DNA from: Owenia fusiformis
Taxonomy: Eukaryota > Annelida > Polychaeta > Sabellida > Oweniidae
DNA: 64,000 nt
Assembly (NCBI GenBank): GCA_903813345.2
Contig: CAIIXF020000006.1
Coordinates: 15,628,348-15,692,347, forward strand
Direction: 5' to 3'
Part shown: piece after piece, positions 12,159 to 25,500 of the stretch
Numbering within the stretch: the first letter of the stretch is position 1
Layout of the letters: each line of letters begins with the position of its first letter
Position numbers and translations under genes: made by a program
The notes under the pieces: generated by a model
The model's database searches: none
What the model saw: only the letters and a program-made list of their open reading frames with translations
What the model was told of the DNA's origin: nothing

Positions 12159-13361
12159 TTTATAGTGTTTATAAAAATCGACAAAGTCATAAAATAAAAA
12201 ATCAATTTGAGGTTTTATTGTTTGTCAGAATAGCGTCATTCAAAGGCTCGTTCAGTAGGGAAAATCTGACCTAAACTAGTTTTAAATATCTTCGGGATTT
12301 GCTAAATAGAACTGTGTTTCATTTTTTTTAAACACAACATAAGGAATGATGATTTTAACTGTGGATGATGATTCCCATGCAATTGAATGGTGGAGAAAGT
12401 AGTACACCCATAGAGACATATGTAGTTGTAATGCAATCTAAATGTGGCAATTTTATAGTTACACCTTTAAGGCCACTTCCTGGAAGTCCCGGGTAAATAA
12501 AAAATGATTTTAGCGTAGATTAGTTCTAGCGAACAAGCATTTCAATAGCGCAATTTTGATGAAGGATAATATAGCAAAGATAAAAACATGTTTGCAATTC
12601 TGGCCTTATTTTATGACTAGAAAATGTTAGACCTATAAGACATCCATGTAGGGCTACAGGTGTATTAATGGATCTACAATTCAGCATAGACGGAGATTAA
12701 ATAATCTTAATATTTTAAAAATTGAAGGCTTCAAAGACTGTATCATGCCTCACATACGTACGCGGTATCAGTTTTTTTTTATACAAAGCCCTTTTTAGTG
12801 AACATTTTGTATTTATTGAAATCCCGATGTAAATATAACAAGGGAATGATATCGTCAAAATATCCTCATGTGACTGGTTATTGGCCATGAAAATGTATAA
12901 ATCTTAAATAGTTCATACATGTGCATGTTCATGCTAATATATTAAGTCTCATTTTGTAAAGTTCTTCAGCTTCAGCTCGGACATAGAAAAGAGACCCAAC
13001 ATAAAATACTACTGGCATGTAACTTAAGGAATGGTCCATATAAATAGGATGTTTCTAATGTTGTAAATAGAGGCCCACAGTGCATCATGTATCAGCGATT
13101 CTGACTGTTCGAGTGGTCTAAAGGCCATAGAATGATCTGGAATGTGATGATATGCATTTTCATAAAATTTAATCCTTTGAAATAACGGACCAATGAGGTT
13201 GTGCCAACCAGTCCAGGCAAATGGTCATGTGACAGTTCATGTGACCTGAAGAAATATTGCTGTTCCCTTTGTCATTTGAATTCTCATTTCAAAGCTATTA
13301 AACTGGCCATTTGACTGAGGATATTATGTTTATTCAGTATAATACAGTAGATGTAAACTAT
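12159..13361 (-). other. BMAL 3' flank / probable 3' UTR
   Basis: Downstream of the BMAL stop codon. An AATAAA (- strand) lies at 13329-13334, only about 30 bp past the stop; others lie further down, for example near 12812. The true poly(A) site is undetermined. No gene seen. Confidence 0.4.
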
Positions 13362-13531
13362 TCAGAGTGGCCATGGCAAATCGTTGAAATCCACTGGGCC
13401 TCCTAATCCAGCATCTGCCTCTAATAAACTCATTATAACTGCCATAGCAGCTTCATCATTTCCTTCACTAAAGCCAGACAAGGCTTCATCAGTTTCAGCC
13501 ACATTTGACGCATTTGATGCATCTACAGACA
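13362..13531 (-). CDS. BMAL1: BMAL coding exon 16 (C-terminal transactivation domain)
   Basis: Reads [10 protein letters not shown] through [18 protein letters not shown] and [13 protein letters not shown], then TGA (13364-13362). The end is nearly identical to vertebrate BMAL1, including the IxxLL helix that contacts CRY1 and CBP and the terminal Trp-Pro (W707-P708) known as a cis/trans switch. Confidence 0.98.
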
Positions 13532-16500
13532 CTGGAAAAAGAGGAATACATAGTTTACACATCTGAATTAATTCATAATCAGTCAGAAAAAGAGCTTTTT
13601 ACAGACTGTAAGTACGAAGCAATATAACTAAATTGTAATATGTCTGTTTTGTTGAAGTGAAGTTTTAAATGAAAAAAACAAGATGCAATAATGTAACAAT
13701 GAGAGATTACCTGGACTAGACATGGTTATGTTAGTGAAGCCATTCTGAGTGGTTGTCACTAAGCCATTATCAGGTTCTCTATCAGTTCCATGAATAACTG
13801 AAAACAACCCAAATACATATTCTAAGCATACATTTTTGCTTTAAATCATCATCAGGATTATTTCAAGACCAACTTATCTAGCAAATCCTGTAACAGGCAC
13901 CCACCTGTCTGTTCCCAGCCACTAATAAACCTGTGCCAGGCACCCACTTATCTATTCCCACTCACCTATAATCCTGTGCCAGGTACCCACCTATCTGTTC
14001 CCACTCACCTATAATCCTGTGCCATGCACCCACCTATCTGTTTCCACCCACCTATAACCCTGTACCAGGCACCCACCTATCTGTTCCCACTCACCTATAA
14101 TCCTGTGCCATGCACCCACCTATCTATTCCCACTCACCTATAACCCTGTACCAGGCACCCACCTATCTGTTCCCACTCACCTATAATCCTGTACCAGGCA
14201 GCAGGCACCCACTTATCTGTTCCCACTCACCTATAATCCTGTACCAGGCACCCACCTATCTGTTCCCACTCACCTATAACCCTGTACCAGGCACCCACCT
14301 ATCTGTTTCCACCCACCTATAACCCTGTACCAGGCACCCACCTATCTATTTCCACCCACCTATAACCCTGTACCAGGCACCCACCTATCTGTTCCCACTC
14401 ACCTATAATCCTATGCCATGCACCCACCTATCTATTCCCACTCACCTATAACCCTGTACCAGGCACCCACCTATCTGTTCCCACTCACCTATAATCCTGT
14501 ACCAGGCAGCAGGCACCCACCTATCTATTCCCACTCACCTATAATCCTGTGCCATGCACCCACCTATCTGTTTCCACCCACCTATAACCCTGTACCAGGC
14601 ACCCACCTATCTGTTCCCACTCACCTATAAGCCTGTACCAGGCACCCACCTATCTGTTCCCACTCACCTATAGTCCTGTACCAGGCAGCAGGCACCCACC
14701 TATCTGTTCCCACCCACCTATAATCCTGTACCAGGCAGCAGGCACCCACCTATCTGTTCCCACTCACCTATAATCCTGTACCAGGCACCCACCTATCTGT
14801 TCCCACTCACCTATAACCCTGTACCAGGCACCCACCTATCTGTTTCCACCCACCTATAACCCTGTACCAGGCACCCACCTATCTGTTCCCACCCACCTAT
14901 AACCCTGTACCAGGCACCCACCTATCTGTTCCCACTTACCTATAACCCTGTACCAGGCACCAACCTATCTGTTCCCACTCACCTATAATCCTGTACCAGG
15001 CACCCACCTATCTGTTCCCACCCACCTATAATCCTGTACCAGGCAGCAGGCACCCACCTATCTGTTTCCACTCACCTATAATCCTGTGCCAGGCACCCAC
15101 CTATCTGTTCCCACCCACCTATAACCCTGTACCAGGCAGCAGGCACCCACCTCTCTGTTTCCACTCACCTATCATTATTGCCTGGTAATGTTTATAGTGA
15201 CATGATCGACTTTCACCCACCTATCTGTTCCTACCCACCTATAACCATGTACCAGGCACCCACCTATCTGTTCCCACCCACCCATAATCATGTCTCAGGC
15301 AGCACCTATCTGTTCTTTTAACTGTGGGTCTAATTTATTGTGAGAGAACATGAGCCTAATGGCATACTGATGAATTTGTTAGAAATTCTACTTTAATCAT
15401 TATTGCCTGGTAATGGTTATAGTGACATGATCGACTTTCAGTGGTTATTAAGAATATGAAACCCACTGAAAATTACAGTTTGGTTAAGCAGCATTAACCT
15501 ACTGACACAATACTTCACCTGTGAACACTTCAGTGTATGTTGAATTTTTCCAGAATTCTCAAAGATTACTACTTAGCTGAATCATTTGAAATGTTTAATT
15601 AAATCCATTTTTATATTAATTATACAACTTAATATCAAAAATAGCTAGTTATTTTAATTTATAATTTTAAATACATTTAAGGGTAATGTTTGATATAACA
15701 GAATGATTTTAATATTTTGAAAATGGGGAAACTAACCTGTTGATGCTGAGCTTTCGTTTCCACTCGTAGAGTAGGTGGGTTGAGGCATGCCCCTATACTC
15801 TTGATTGCCATGCCGTGACGTTTTCATGGCCCATTGAGCTATGTGCATTTTCCGTGCCTCTGACTTGTACATATGCCAAAGCTTAGAGTGGGCAGATTGA
15901 GCATCTTCTTTTGTGTTGCTGCAAATTACATGCAATAAAATATAACTTTGTAGTGCATTTCCAGAGGAGTAAGATATTTGAGAATGACTAATGTTCTCAT
16001 ACAATAACAGAACAGCAATAGGATACTGTCTCGAAATGACAACTGGAAAATCAGTATATATTACAGTTGTAAATGGTAAGTCGCGGATGTATCGCTACAT
16101 TTTGAATGGGTGCACTCCCGAACCCAAATATATCATCCAAGAGGTTTGGAATGCGCCTTTTGGTGCAAGCTGAGTGTTAATGGTGCAAGAGAATCACTAA
16201 ATATGCTAAAGAAAATTCACTAATATGCACTTCACACATGCAAATACAATATATTCATTTAAAAATGAAGTATATTAAGTAATGCTTAAACATAATCGTA
16301 ATTGAACTTATTGTATCTAGAAACACACAATGAAGATGTAATACTTGTTGAAATAAATAAAATAGCAAGGGAATTCCAGGGTCTTAAAGTAGGTGTGGAT
16401 AATGTGAAAAAGTGAGATGTCCTCTTTCTCGCTCACTTGCTAGTTCCTGTTTCAACCCAAGTTGGGAAGTGTGACATTGTCATCTCCATGGTAACATTAT

Positions 16501-19500
16501 TAATAATAATGAGAGTAGGAACCAATAAGGTTTCAAATACAAACATGAATTGCAGAAACCTGATATAAAATACATCTATTTAGATGAAACGCCACTTACA
16601 CATGCTGCATTTCTAATACTTCATCAGCAATATTGCGTCCTATTTTCCCAGCACCTGGCTTCATTGAGCCCATGAGGTCTGGGAAATGAATGACGTATTT
16701 CTTTGATAATACTGTTTCGGGATTTTGTTGATTTTTTGCTGGAAAACAATAATGAAATGACAATTATGATTTGTTTATAATCAGCCTATATAGTATAATA
16801 TTTCATAAGTCTGTACTTTGTAGTCTCTTTATCACATCACTATTGTCATGGTTACAATACATTTAAATTAAATTGTAACCTAGCATACAAAAAGTGAACA
16901 ACTTGGTACAAAAATGAACAAATTGGTACAAGAGTGAACAACTTGGTACATGAGTGAACAACTTGGTACAAAAGACGGACGGACGGACGAACGGATGGAG
17001 GCGTTCCCTATATCCCTCCGAACTTCGTTCAATGGGATAATAACAACTGACCAGCAATTTATGTAAGTATGTTAAGAATTTACCATTTAAATGACTTATT
17101 TCAATCTTATTTTAAGGAATAAGCTATAATAGGCTTATTAAATTTGCTTAATTAGCTTAATTAAGTGGATTTGCTGAATTAGCTAATCCGATTATATTTC
17201 TTCATTCATTGCTTTTGCCGCACCTTTGCCGACTCCTTTTGCCAAAATAGTAATATTTGAATGAAGCAGAATAAAATGATTTCACATCAGTTTTGTTTAA
17301 CAACTCTTTGGTAATATTATGAACTCTTGTAAAATAATCACCAATTGTTTCATTAACTGTATCATCGTGCGCTAACAAGGAGTATAAAAATAGACTGCTT
17401 GTATTAAAATGTTTTAATATAAAAAAAATTGTAGTAACTTCCTGTATAACAACTTAATCTAAAACATTTTAAAAATCATTTTTTCCATCTAATTTATCCT
17501 GCTGACATCATTTTTAATGGATTCCCTAATTAGATTAACCAGCAGTTTGAATGCTGAATACCAACCACCAAATGCTGAACACCAACCACCAGACACCATC
17601 CACAAAAAATAGACATATTTAGAAAAGGAACATTCAAGAATTCAATCAGTTACAAAGAAAACATATCCGCTCCACTTAATAACTTATTTTTCCAGTTCTC
17701 CAAGATGACGAACAAAGTTAATATATTGACTCTTTGGAGTAGCTTGACATTATCACATTATGACTTCTAGGACTTCTTTGCACTGGATTACTGTGTCAAA
17801 CACATTAATCAGTTTCTCCAAGAACCTGACTGTCTACTTCATACATTAACATTTCACACCTAAATTGACAAATATCTATCTAGTCTTTCACTAAACTGAA
17901 AATTAAATGAGGAAAATCAAGATTATTTCTACTTGCATCTGGTCTATTGTACAAGGGTTGATCCAAAAGTTCCGAACCATTTGCTCTAAAAATCTAAATA
18001 TTTTATGAATATTGTTCATATTTGGCCACAACCACCCCATATATAGTACTTTCATAACCAGTAGATTACATTATATATTCACAGTGAATTTCATACCTTG
18101 ACAGTCAATATCCCTGTCCTCATCTGGAATAGGCAGCAGTGGAGAGTCTATGAGCCCCGAACTACTACATGTAACTTCTTGTATGCTGTAAACAATAAAC
18201 AAACAATGGTTTACAATGCCGTCTCATAGATGGTCATATTGCCTTTGGTGACAAATGGCTAAATGCACTCTATACCTAAGATACATCAGATTGAACATCT
18301 GAGGATATGAACCTTGCGATATGATACATATACAAAAATGTAGCATTTGCAGTATGAAAACTGCTTCTCACTAGTGCTGAACTTTACTTTTAGTTTGTAA
18401 AGTTAGAAAGGCTATTTTAAAGAAAGGACCAAAATCCCTAGTGACCACAAAGTGAACTACAATTACTTCATTAACATTGTATCCAAATTCCATGAGTAAA
18501 TGTCAGAAGCTGTAATATAATAAGTCATAGCTATTTACTTATTATGTTAGTGTTAAGTGTTAAGCCTCGTGTGGTACATGTTTGCTATATTAACAAAAAC
18601 ATGTCTAACATCATACAGTGTTTCTGAGGGGAGAGGGAGGGATGGATGGATGGATGGATGGATGGACAATTTTCAATACTGTGCTTACGTTCATTTTACA
18701 ATAAACTTTTACATAATAGATAAATCTTGGAGATGTATTGAATCTCCCTGCCATATTTCTACTGTGATTTACAGGTGTGATATTTGATTTTCACAATCTG
18801 GCATTCAGTGCCTTCAAGTTCATTAGAGAATTATGAGTGCAAAAGTTTCCTCTAACAGCAATAATAAGTGGGTGATTTTAAGTTTAGCAATGAAGAAAAT
18901 TGCGGATGTGGTGAAATTTTAATTTGTATCTGAAAATATTAGATGTCTTTTATCATCATCATTATAATGACAGCTAATTACACATTAAGCACACCATTAA
19001 AAAGCTATTTGTCATCTTAAATTTGGTTTTTACAAGATTAAGAATGGTTTTCTAACAAGTGAGAAATCAAAAGGCATGTATTAAAATCTGAAAAGACAAC
19101 AGGACTATAATACTCACGGCACCATTGTGTTTATAGCAGATATGAATTCATGCTCCTTGGTCCATGGATTCCGGAAACTAAATGCTTTTGTTTTTAAATG
19201 TAGAAAAGTCCCAGACTTAGTTTTAAACCTGTATGTATTGGTTTCAAGTTTCTGGTCTTTATTTAGAAGAACTGGAAAAAATAAGATAATGATATTAGAA
19301 TGATGCACAATCTAGTTAAAACATGCGGTAGTTTTGTATTGTGACTGTAAACTCAATTAAATAAAATAAAAAATAAAAAAGAGTAGACATATTCACATCG
19401 GAACACCCTGACAACAGTTAAGTCCAGTAAAGTGTGATTTTGGTGAGACAATTGTAAACATAAATTGCAACTTGATCACCCTCTTACCGAATTCATTAGC

Positions 19501-22500
19501 AACAGATACTTGGCAATTTTCTCCACTTAATTTTATCAAAGTAGCTTGTTGTTTTCGAAATAAAATTGAAACTGTTACCGTGTAATATAATTGTTCCCAA
19601 TAATTTTTCAGTTCTGTTGCATGTTTCCTGGAACCCTATATCTCTGAATTTTAATTTACATATAGCTTTACCTAAGTCTCATGATGGTGACTAATGGTCT
19701 GCTAATGACTTGAACATATCATCTTTCCCCTTGACATACAGTCACGGTTTTAGGACAAGTTAATATGTTCACATACAGTCACGTTTATTAGGAAAAGTTA
19801 ATATGAATACAGACACTAGTATCATGTGAGGCAAAATGTTTTTTTTCTGGTTTTGTAAATTGTTAGATAAGGCTATATAAAATCAAGGGCGTTACAATAC
19901 CCGGGAATTTATCGGTTCGTCCAGTACTTGTTTGTGATAGCGCCCTCTGTAGGTCACTGTGCTTATAGCCTACAGTAATACGGGGTAGGATATCGGGAAT
20001 TCGGTCAGTTTCTATCCGTCGATTTCGCTATGAATTGAAGCAAGTGTGACCACTTTATCCACTTAAACAATTTGATAATGGATTAAATCTTTAAACAAAA
20101 TCGATAATCACGTTATACACTTCCTATCTCCTTAGAAATTAGCATGTATTTATGGATTGTGTTTTCGAACAAGGCTCGACCCACCCCAATAGGGAAATCC
20201 TTATGCTAATTAGTATGACGTCATATTTTCCTGGGGAATCCTAGATTTCAAGGCCTCAGTCTGTTATTGTGTCAAATGTAAACGCTCTTGGGACGCTCTT
20301 TTGCAGACAGAAAATTGACAGATTAGCTTTTAACTTTCAGCTTTGATGTTTAAATATTCTGTATTTCTACCGGACTTCTTGCTGAATATCATATAATGTT
20401 ATAACTTGATTTGGATCATTGCCTGATTGATCATTCTGAATTGATTGTGATTCATGATTGATTGGCAAGAAAAATAATTCCTATTGTTTTCCAGCGAAGT
20501 CAAAATGTTACAGCATGAGTTATAATGTCGAGTTTGCATCATGTTAAATTCTGCTAGTGATTAGAAGTCCATGCACAAGCATACACATAAGAGACAAACA
20601 CACCCAGGCTCCAGGCCGTGGATGGAAATATAAAACTATTTAAGGCACAAACTGGTATTAATAGACCGATATGTAGTGTCTGCCATGTATTGAAGGTAAA
20701 CCAATCTGTATTATTAATGTTTCTTCTATCAATACATGGGTTGTGCAATAGAAAAGCAATGGCACAATCAAAAATGTGCATATCAATCGTGAATATCTCT
20801 CGGTTCAAAGCTTATTTCCAACAGAATCGTGTCAAAATATGTGTCTGAGTAACAGTTATACATTATAAGATCGCAAACTCTTACCAATTATCAGCCGAAT
20901 GGCTCATTTTCAACGAAATGTCCTTAAGACAACAGCCCTGGGTCGCGCCTGAGACCAAAAACTACTTCAAATAGCCCTCCCCTAATTATATTGGATAATC
21001 ACATTTATGCGTGCGCGCGCAGCTCATCCAATGAACGAAACGCCACTTCCCGCTGAAATCACCGGGTATTGATCTTTCCCTTGATAAAATGGAGAGAAGT
21101 GGAAGCACTGGATTACAAATACATGTATTTCAAAATGTCTATTAAAATATAATGTTGTCCTACAGAATGAAAAATATCAATTTTTGATTTATTTATGATG
21201 TTATTTGATAAGATAATGTGCGGATATTTATAAGTTCCCACTATGGTTACACCCCTTCCATTGTGAGATAGAGGGGGTGGAAACCAAAGAACTGATACGA
21301 GATCATATATAATAGTGCTTTACAATGTATAGCCATATCTAGTAATTATATTAAATAGTGTACCTCTCTTATGAAAGTCAGCTAAGTGGACGAGATCATC
21401 ATTGTGATAGTGCTCATACACTGAAGTACCCAATAGCTCTTGTGGTAGATATCCTGTCATAGTAGTGGCTCTGGAATATAGAATTGTCTTGAGTTTAATG
21501 AATATACTTGTACATCACTTCCTCCCCCAGCCTAAAAGGGGTAGATTCGCTGTTAAACTAGGGGCCTGAACTACAAGTTTATAAGTAAACATGCCCTCCA
21601 TAGAAATATAGGTTTTCTCTTCTTCCTTCTCTTTTTAACAGAAGTTAATTTAAAAGTCACAACCATGGAAACATTTAAAATTCAAGCTTCAACTGATATT
21701 ACATTCTGATACTAGAACCTTAATAACAAAAGTTTAAAATAAAATAAATACTCAACTTCCATTGAAGCTCAAGTGTAATTTATATTACACGCTCTTTTGC
21801 ATGAAACCAAAATTCAACTTGATTACTAAAAAGTTACTTGACATCTTAGTTAGTATCTATTGGTGTAGTATACAAACTACACTAATAGTGTTTGATGAGT
21901 AAAATCATTGAAGTTGATCAGGTAATTTCTGTTTCTGTTATTCTTTGGGGAACTATGTTTAAATAAATTGTTTGTAAAGGTGCTATTTCATTTTTCACTG
22001 GGACTACAGAATTTGCTATACAGAACAAAAGTTTTTGAACCTGATGTAGATTGCACGAGCTGTATTTTTAAATACTCTACAACTGTTGTTGTTAATTGTG
22101 ACCCACATTTGACCCACATTAATGTGACCCACATTATCTAGGCAGAAAGTTGGGCGTATACTCTAGGCATGTTGAAATAAATATGTCTAATCATATGATT
22201 TTAAAAATTGTGCAAGAACTCCCTTATAAAAGCATAATTTGCATTAAATGTGACAAGCACGTATAAACACTTAATAATATATTACTCAGCCATGAGGCCC
22301 TGGATGTTTTACATAAGTCTTAATTGCTTTTTTATATATCATACGTAGGACTTCAGAGTGCAGTTAGGTAATGTAGAAGAGAAGGTCACAGTGCACATCA
22401 AGTTCAAAAATTATCAACAATTTTCTTTCACTGTAAAACTAAATGCTTATTTTTTCTAAGTATCTAATGCAGCCATTAAATATATCTTTAACTGTAAAGA

Positions 22501-25500
22501 GGCTGGAAATGGGATGTCAAATGTGGGGAGATTAATTCCCTTAAAATGTATTCTATTTGAGCATTTTCTATTTTCCTTATTTAAAAGTTGGAGCGCTTGG
22601 AAGACTTGCCAAAGTTTTTCTCTTTACAAATTACATTCTGGCTTTCTAATTATTGTACATTTAAAGATCTGATCCAAAATGGAGTATAATACAACACGGG
22701 TTCAGGGGTACCTTTCATTAGAGGACAAATCATGTCTCCAAGGCAATCACAGTTAAACTGACTAATGCCACCATAGTTATCGTGGATTGTCAGGTTTTTT
22801 GCTTTATTTCTTTATGCATTTCAGCCTATTACTCAAGAAATACATACATAAACAACATACCTCTGATCGACATACATAAATTTTCCATCTACAGCATGCC
22901 TAGACATAAACTCCACAGGGCGTGTCTTTATCCTTGGATTCTCAGACCACGCCTGGGGGTCATATTGTTGTTGCAACTGACCCACAGCTACTAAACAACT
23001 TAGGTTACAGTCATTATCATATTCATTATCCACTACAAGGTTTCTCTTTGCAGGGGGCCATGACTTCAAATATCCAGTACAGTGAATTGCTACATAAGTT
23101 TTCCTATCTGAAACAGAAATCAAAGTATCTAGATGTCATTATGTCAAAATATTATTGACAATCTTTTAAGAGGAGGGAAAGCCCCAGAGTTTAAAGATGA
23201 CGGACATAATTACGTCTCTTGCTTACCACCTTCGTTCGTTCGAATATTCACCCCCTAAAATGAAATCTTAAGTTAAATTAAATCTTAAGTATATCCCCCT
23301 CCCTTCAAACAATCTTAGGTAGAAATCTTTACAGGGCTACATGTTTATCTCGCATACATAAAGCATGTGTCCTGTTAATAGTGCAGTCAGAATGTGGGTT
23401 TCGGCGTGCGTTCAGAGGGATTTTATGAGACATAATTTTTCATGTTACTACTATGATTATACATATTTTTATGGATTATTAGATCTTAGTTTTTCAGCTT
23501 TTAGATTTTGTGGCCATTTAACCCCCAATGGGCTAAAATTTGGACCCCTACTATAAAATTGGGCAAGAACTCAAAAAATACTCAGTGGAATGTTTCCAAA
23601 TTACATTGTTATATTGGTATAGGCTAATTGAATATATGATAAAAATTTCATGTCACATGGTTAAGTGGTTGCCATGGAAATGGATAAAACATGCCCTTCG
23701 GGTGTCAATTTTCAGGCCAATTTTTCAGGACTGACAGAGTCATTTCATGCATATTTTGTCCCCAATGTGTTAGGAAGGGTTAAAATGTAAATAGAAAACT
23801 TCTATAATATATTAGCAACAATTGTATGTGAAGATCAGTCCACAAAACCTCAGATTTTGGCCTTGTATTGGTCCATGACTTATACAGGGGTCTATTTCAT
23901 AGACTCGAGCTCCCACATTGGATGGATGCTATAACTTTTGAAATAATGGAGATACAGGTCTCATTTTTTCAGATCTTCATGAATGGTTAGTTTTAAGTAT
24001 TTTAATGTACTTTGGGAGCTGACATGTGATTGGTTGCCATGGTAACCAGGGTTTTAGGGAAATTCTGGCCCCAACATTGGATGGATGCTATAACTTTTGA
24101 AATAAGGGAGATACATGTCTCATTATTTCAGATCTTAGACAATGATTGATTATTAATACTAAATTAGACTTTGGGAGCTGAAATTTGATTGGTTACCATG
24201 GTAACTAGTTTTTATTGAAATTTGGACCTCCTCAATTGATAAATGCTTAACGTTTGAATTTAAGCAGATACAGATATCATCATTTCAGGTCTTAAAAATT
24301 AATTAGGTTTGTGTATTGAATTAGACTTTGTAGCTTAGCATTTACTTGATTGCCATGGTAACCATGTTTCGTCGTCATGGTACCCTTAATTTTTTATTTC
24401 ATTTTTACCTTCATTTGAGAATGGTCAATTCACAACATGTTATACCAAAACGCTCAAAATTATCATTTTGCTCTTAAATTCAGCAATTTATCCTGTATGT
24501 CTGACAGTATAGCCTCATTCCATTCTACTAGTTCTCACACATATTCTGACTCCCAACTTGTTTTTACTCATCATTATCGTTTTCATCTTCCACAATTACC
24601 TCTTAATTAAAAATATCAACAATTTCTATTGGAAAGAAGGATTCTTTTGACCATTCTTGTGTTAAAGATTTGTCAGGGAATTCACAGTTCATTCATGCAG
24701 TGTTGGGCATAATGGTAGAGCTGGGTTTAGGCTGGTGGGAATGTGTCCATACATAGGTTTGATAATTTACCCTCTTTAAATGTGAAAGAAAATGTCAACA
24801 CCTTCATAAGTGAGGGCAGCACTGTTCTGTTTTGTTCTGTATCTCATGGGAAACAGCTCATCTTGTAATCTATTAGTGGCAGTTATTTTTCTATTTCTGC
24901 TGTATTTTTGCAGGTGAACAATTCAACTTTCGATTTTATGGTAGCGGGAATTCCTATATTGTTTCCTATAGAAGAAAACAACTTTAAGAATTGTTTGTCT
25001 TCCGTTTCAGTTGATTTACTTTTCCTTTGTTCTGATCCAGTAAACGCATTGAAGGCTAATATGGCTTCACACAGGACTTAGTCCTAGGTTTGCAGCTACA
25101 GGGGTTGGGTTGAGCTTCTGACATCTAATGGGACATAGTTCACATTTGAGGTTCTTAAGGTTGTTTTCTTCATAATAGGAATCAATATAGAAATTTCTGA
25201 CACAAAAAAATCCAAAGTTGAATTGTTCACCAGTAAAAGTACAGCAGAATTACAAAAATATGTTTGTAACTTACATCAATAGATAACGATATGAGCTGTT
25301 TCACATAAGATATTCTCCAAAGCAGAACAGTGCTGCCCTCACTTATGAAGGTTTTGACATTTCAACTCTTCCCATCTTTCAAGACTGGTCCTTCACTGCT
25401 TTCATTGCAACTAATATAATGCAATGAATTAAATGATGAACTCTTCCACCTTGTAATGATTGCTCATTATAACATTTGAAGAGGATGGATGATAAAACTT

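Noticed and set aside
14110-14630. Open frames of 70 codons (+) rich in His, Pro and Tyr
   Set aside because: They are translations of the 43-bp minisatellite, whose unit length is not a multiple of three, and they lie in a BMAL intron.
13890-15310. CRISPR-like array
   Set aside because: Units are contiguous tandem repeats without unique spacers, in a eukaryotic intron. The same applies to the arrays at 48320, 61185 and 30481.
19396-19434. Second copy of the 59464-59959 MITE
   Set aside because: Only one diverged end is visible and no matching right end was found, so it is mentioned but not called.
23365-23734. Short open frames on the + strand near 23.4-23.7 kb
   Set aside because: They sit in the left arm of the giant fold-back and have no family resemblance.
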